The position numbers were made by a program, and so were the translations under genes. The notes under the pieces were generated by a model. That model searched no databases. It saw nothing but the letters and a program-made list of their open reading frames with translations, and was not told the origin of the DNA. Of a DNA stretch of 64,000 bases, positions 59,301-64,000 are shown piece after piece. The stretch is from Circinella umbellata (Eukaryota > Mucoromycota > Mucoromycetes > Mucorales > Lichtheimiaceae): positions 1 to 64,000 of the forward strand of contig JAIWNF010000062.1 in the NCBI GenBank assembly GCA_025093555.1, in the 5' to 3' direction. Position 1 is the stretch's first letter, and each line of letters starts with the position of its first letter.

Positions 59301-61275
59301 TCTTCGACTTGCGTCCCTCTATGTAACTCTAACCGATCTCCATGGTTACGAGGCAGAAGTGGTTTCTTGTCTTTTGTTTCATAACTTTACGTCATTTTTA
59401 GGAGGTTTTTTTTTTTCCAAAGTGGCGCCAACTTTGGTTTATTAGCAAAAAGACAAGTTTTTTTAAAGCTTTTAATGGGGGGAGAGAACAAGTGTGTGTT
59501 GAATGAATATCAAGTAAAAGTAATAACAATATTTTACTAATCAATATTTTTTATTGTTATTGTTTTAAATCTCCACGGAAACGGTTTGAGGCGTTTGGCG
59601 ATCTTATGAAGATGCCAGGCAATTATGTCTGGTAGCTTGCTTTCTGGACTTTACTGTGCATACCTACTTTGGTTTTTCCAATGGTATAACAAAGCCTTTT
59701 TCTTACACAGATGAAGTTTTGACGCGTGTATTACCTTAGAACGTTGGGAACCCCCCCCCTGAGATGTTGAACTGTGGAGAAACCAAATATTCATTTTTTG
59801 GGAATAGCTAGCCTTCCACCTTCTCGTGGTTATTTTTCGTTAATCAAGTTCTATTATTATTTCTTGAGAACTAAGAGAGGGCTAGTTATTTATTCTAATA
59901 AATAAGAATAGTATTATAAATCAATTTTTTTTATTGAAGCGGTGCAATGTAACTATATTTGTGGGTGCTGTTGTCGGTGATAGTACTGTAGTGTTGATAG
60001 CCAGATCAGAAAAATGGCCTGAAACATAAATATATTAAGTCTTCTTCATGCTCTTATTGTCCAATTTGTCAACAATTGCGTGTTGTATTATGGGAGATAG
60101 CAATCACTGAGGTGATTTAGCTGTTTTGGCTGGATTGCCATATTTGTGAATCATCCAGTTCAATCTATATAATAATCACTCATCATGGATCCCTAATATT
60201 AAAGAAGTCATCCTTCACCCGTCGGTATTATATATAATCTCATGCGTATAGTTCTGATAGGAAAAGAATATATACGTATTTTACAGGCTTATAAAAAACT
60301 ATATTGTATAATGAAAACCCTATATTAGTACGGGAGTAACAAGAAGTGAGAATATGTATAATCATAGAAGTCTTTGAATAGTACGTAGTAACGTAGTACA
60401 ATACCAGACTTATTATTGAGGCAGTTGTAATGATTCTTAGTTGAAGGTGGAAATATTATAAATCACCATATAATTTATCATTTTCTGGCTATGGTACTGA
60501 TTATTATGTATACGTACTAATTACAATTATGCAGTTCTATTTGACATCCTCCTTCTATTTTATAGTGGTAAATAAAGTATTAATTATAAAAATTTCCATC
60601 TGCGTATATAAATCTAAATTAGCTAACCATACTGAGCATACGGTTTATTGTAATAAAACGTTATACAACATATTGTCTCTTCTATAGTTTTATCTGACAA
60701 TTTATGTTTCTTAATATTCTCGCTCTTATAACCAAATTTATTTATCTGAAGAATATATATAATTTTACGTAATGAGACAAGTGATCAAATTCGTAGATCA
60801 TTTACAAGCAAAATAATGATAATAAAACACTACGTACGTGGTATGTGAGTAGGTACTAAGAGTCAAGTGATTTATCATTTTACAGGTCTGTGATAATTAT
60901 TTGACCTAATCCCTTATATAATCGTAGAAGCGATAAATATACTATTTTATCAACGTAATAAGACTGGTTTCATGGATTTTAATGGTTTCAGAACTTTATA
61001 AATAAAACATAACAAATCATGTCAACATGAAAAAAAAATCAATCTGGTATAGCAATAAACAGTAGTAATATTGATTACTTACTAATAGTCCGTGAATAGC
61101 TATATCTAAAGCTGGCTTAAAAGGAAAGGAGGGGAAAGAGAGAGCTGGATAGTGGGTCTAAATATTTAACAAACAAAAAAGGTTTACTGAATTTGTAGGT
61201 TCTGTGTATAAATCGACGACTCTCCTTTTTTTCTTTTTCTTTTTCTTTTTTCGCTTTCTTTGTCTAAAATAAATC
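59301..61275. other. Gene-free AT-rich DNA upstream of Argonaute
   Basis: No gene supported on either strand. A short poly-C run (near 59,752) and many TACGTA words are present. The final 60 bases before the ATG are pyrimidine-rich (CTCCTTTTTTTCTTTTTC), likely promoter or 5' UTR. Confidence 0.55.
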
Positions 61276-64000
61276 ATGTCTCAAAATTTGACAGATTTTG
61301 TCTTGCGTCCTGGTCAAGGCAAAGTTGGTAAACCAACTACAGTACGAACTAACTTTTTCGAAATCAATGCTCTTCCAACAAACAACATTCATCATTATGA
61401 TATCAGTATGGGTGACGACAAAGCACCTCCAGCTGTAAACCGTAAAGTTTGGAAACAATTTGAAGACACAGAAGGTCAAGGTATATTGAAAGGTGGTATT
61501 CGTACCATTTATGACGGTCGTAAGAATATCTTTTCTGCAAAGCCTTTAAATTTGGGTCCTGAACAAGCAGGACAATTTGAGGTTAGTATCTGTACATTTT
61601 AAAAAAGTGTTAAAAGTTGTGATCTTGGTCCATTATTGTTCTGTCGATGACAGGTTTTTTTTTCTCTCTTCTTTTGTTTTGTTGTTGTGGCCTTTTATTT
61701 TAGTTGGAGTGAAATAAAAACAAGTATGATAACTGATTTTATTTTATAATGGAATAGATTGAACTTCAAGAAAAGGGTGGGAGCGCGTCGACAGGTCGCT
61801 CCAGAACTTTTAATGTTCGAATTAAGAAGGCCAATGAAATCAATATGACTGAAGTGCACTTGTTCTTGCAAGGCAAGAGCTCGTTGACAGCAAACTGCTT
61901 AACAGGTAACTAATTGTTTTCAACTACTACTATAAAGTTTTGTTAGCGAGGTACAGCTTGACATAAACACGGAATAATTAACCGACTAAATCTTACGCGT
62001 TTGTTACTACTATTATTAGGTATTATGGCCATGGATATATTGATTCGTCATATGCCAAGTATGAATTTCAACACTATTGTAGGTCGTTCTTTCTATACAC
62101 CTAATGATAGTCGTACACTCCCTGGTGGTCTCGAAGTCTGGCAAGGCTTTTATCAATCTGCTCGTCCTGGCGTTGGTAAAATGTACATCAATTTGGATGT
62201 TTCTGCTACTGCATTTTATGAAGCCGGTCGGTTACCCGATTTGGCCGTCAAAATTCTTGGTCGCCGTACCTTGGATGATTTACGACGTGGTCTCAGCGAC
62301 CGTGACCGCCTCAAACTTGAAAAGGCTATCAAGGGACTTCAAATCCAAATTGTTCATCGCGGGGAAAAGAAATTTAAATACAAGATCACCAAGTTAACGC
62401 CTTCATCTGTGGAAAAAACCAAGTTCAAGGATCAGGATGGTAATGAAATGAGTGTTTCTCAATATTTCACCAAACGTTACAATATGCGTTTGAATTATCC
62501 ATTTTTACCTTGTGTTGTTGTAAAGAAGGATATCTTTTTACCCATGGAAGTATGCCAAGTTGTAGCTGGTCAACGCTATTTGAAGAAATTGGATGATAAG
62601 CAAACAGCAGACATGATCAAGTTTACATGTCAAAAGCCAGATGTACGTGCCAACAAGATTAAACAAGGCTTTAATTTATTGGATACCAAGAACCCTTATA
62701 TGCAACAATTCGGTGTTACTGTAAAACCTGAAATGGCTACTGTTCAAGCACGTATTCTTCCCACTCCTCAAATTGCTTACAACAAAGATTCCAAGGGTGG
62801 CGTATTTGTGCCTCAAGGTGGAGCATGGAACTTGGTCGGTAAAAAGGTTGCACAAGGCGCTACATTGAAATCTTGGAGTGTTGTCAATTTCCATAACGGA
62901 TTACCCTTACCCGTCATTCAAAATTTCTTACGTACACTTGTCCAAGTTTTTATTGAAAAGGGTATGAATGTTGTCAATAGACAACCTACCATCACCAATG
63001 CTGATCCCCAAGGCAATATTGATAATATATTGAAGGAATGCTTTGTCAAGGCCGGTAAACAAGCTAATTCTCAACCACAATTAATGCTTTGCATTTTGCC
63101 TGTCAGAAGTACTCTTTATAATGAAATCAAACGTGTTACTGAAACAGTGATTGGTGTTCCTACTCAATGTGTTATGAGCAAAAAAGTCAGCGATAACAAC
63201 AATCAATATTGTACCAATGTTAGTTTGAAAGTGAACGTCAAACTTGGTGGTATGAATGTTTATCTTCCACAATCACATCAATTCTTGACTGAGCGACCTA
63301 CTATTATTATTGGTGCCGATGTCACTCACCCTGCACCTGGTGAAATTAATAAACCTTCTGTAACTGCATTGACAGCAACCATGGATGCTCGTGCTGCTAA
63401 ATACTCAAGTATCACTGGCGTTCAAACAAGTCGCAAGGAAATGATTGATAACTTGGGTGATATGGTGAAGGAATTGCTTAAGAACTTTTACAAGACATGT
63501 GGCAAGAAGCCTGATCGTATCTTGTTTTATCGTGATGGTGTTTCAGAAGGTCAATTTGCTGCTGTTCTCCAGGAAGAAATTAGTCAAATTCATGCGGCTT
63601 GTGCTGCACTTGATAAGGGTTACAAGCCCAAGCTGACATTTGTTGTTGTTCAAAAGAGACATCATGCTCGTTTCTTCCCTCTTAAAAAAGATGATGCTGA
63701 TCGATCTGGTAATTGTCAACCTGGTACAGTTATTGATACCAATATTGTTCATCCTTTCGAGTTCGATTTCTGTAAGTTGTTAAACAAGTATTTTTGTTTC
63801 TTGGGCTATTGAGTTGGATAGTGTTAGTATATTTCATTTACTTACTAATGTCATTATTATTAGATCTTCAATCACATTCTGGTTTACAAGGTACTTCGCG
63901 TCCCACCCATTATCATGTATTGTATGATGAAAACAAATTTACTCCCGATTCGTTGCAAGAATTATCTTATCGACTTTGTTATATTTACGGACGTGCCACC
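61276..64000 (+). CDS. Argonaute, RNA-interference slicer (partial, runs off window)
   Basis: Exons: 61276-61581, 61758-61905, 62020-63771 and 63864 to beyond 64000; about 780 residues are visible. An N domain ([20 protein letters not shown]) is followed by a linker ([20 protein letters not shown]), PAZ ([20 protein letters not shown]), MID and PIWI. In MID, the 5'-phosphate pocket residues show as [18 protein letters not shown]. In PIWI the DEDH slicer tetrad is complete: Asp in [10 protein letters not shown], Glu in SRKEMIDNL, Asp in [12 protein letters not shown] and His in THYHVLYDE. It loads small RNAs and cuts matching transcripts. In related Mucor species RNAi defends against transposons and causes epimutation. 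The very C-terminus is outside the window. Confidence 0.96.

Noticed and set aside
59300..59380. Possible tRNA-like segment
   Set aside because: No A-box/B-box pair or cloverleaf could be drawn. No tRNA was found anywhere in the window.

Overview
The window is nuclear DNA of a filamentous fungus, most likely an early-diverging one of the Mucoromycota (Mucorales-like). It is strongly AT-rich, with short GT-AG introns (about 50-130 bp), many introns per gene, orthologues of standard fungal housekeeping proteins, and decayed transposon fragments between them. The genus cannot be fixed from sequence alone.

Left third (1-18,150) is accessory DNA. It opens with a near-perfect inverted repeat (arms at least 877 bp around a 284-bp loop) carrying two opposed copies of a two-C2H2-finger gene. 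The loop holds 53-bp tandem repeats, each able to form a hairpin. A decayed inverted copy of the same gene lies at 14.9-16.4 kb. Between the copies are a broken glutamine-tailed gene, the C-terminal stub of a Pif1/Helitron-type helicase, a large multi-exon integrase gene (HHCC zinc-binding plus rve core plus Cys-rich tail) whose second catalytic Asp appears to be Thr, and an acidic frameshifted ORF.

Middle (18,154-31,243) is a gene-dense housekeeping block: ARB1-type ABC-F ATPase, a coiled-coil protein ending in an SH3BGR/glutaredoxin-like domain, a membrane-anchored alpha/beta hydrolase, RCC1 (Ran GEF) and a HOG1/Sty1-type MAP kinase with the TGY activation motif. From 31.2 to 39.7 kb there is a LINE remnant, an intronless HET-domain gene and gene-poor AT-rich DNA with a decayed ORF.

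Right third (39,773-64,000) again carries normal genes: an unrecognised 517-aa helical-repeat-like protein (possibly TAF1A/Rrn11-like), a WDR53-like WD40 protein, TRAPPII subunit TRS130/TRAPPC10, a Pmp3-type membrane peptide too short and too split to show as a long ORF, the SWF1 DHHC palmitoyltransferase, NBS1/nibrin (FHA, probable BRCT region, Mre11-binding motif), an F-box/LRR-like protein, and an Argonaute with an intact slicer tetrad that runs off the right edge.

Exon structures for ARB1, the SH3BGR protein, the hydrolase, RCC1, HOG1, the 517-aa protein, the WD40 protein, PMP3, SWF1, NBS1, the F-box protein and Argonaute were built by hand from splice sites. Each complete one closes in frame to an integral codon number. 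The zinc-finger, integrase and TRS130 models are approximate.
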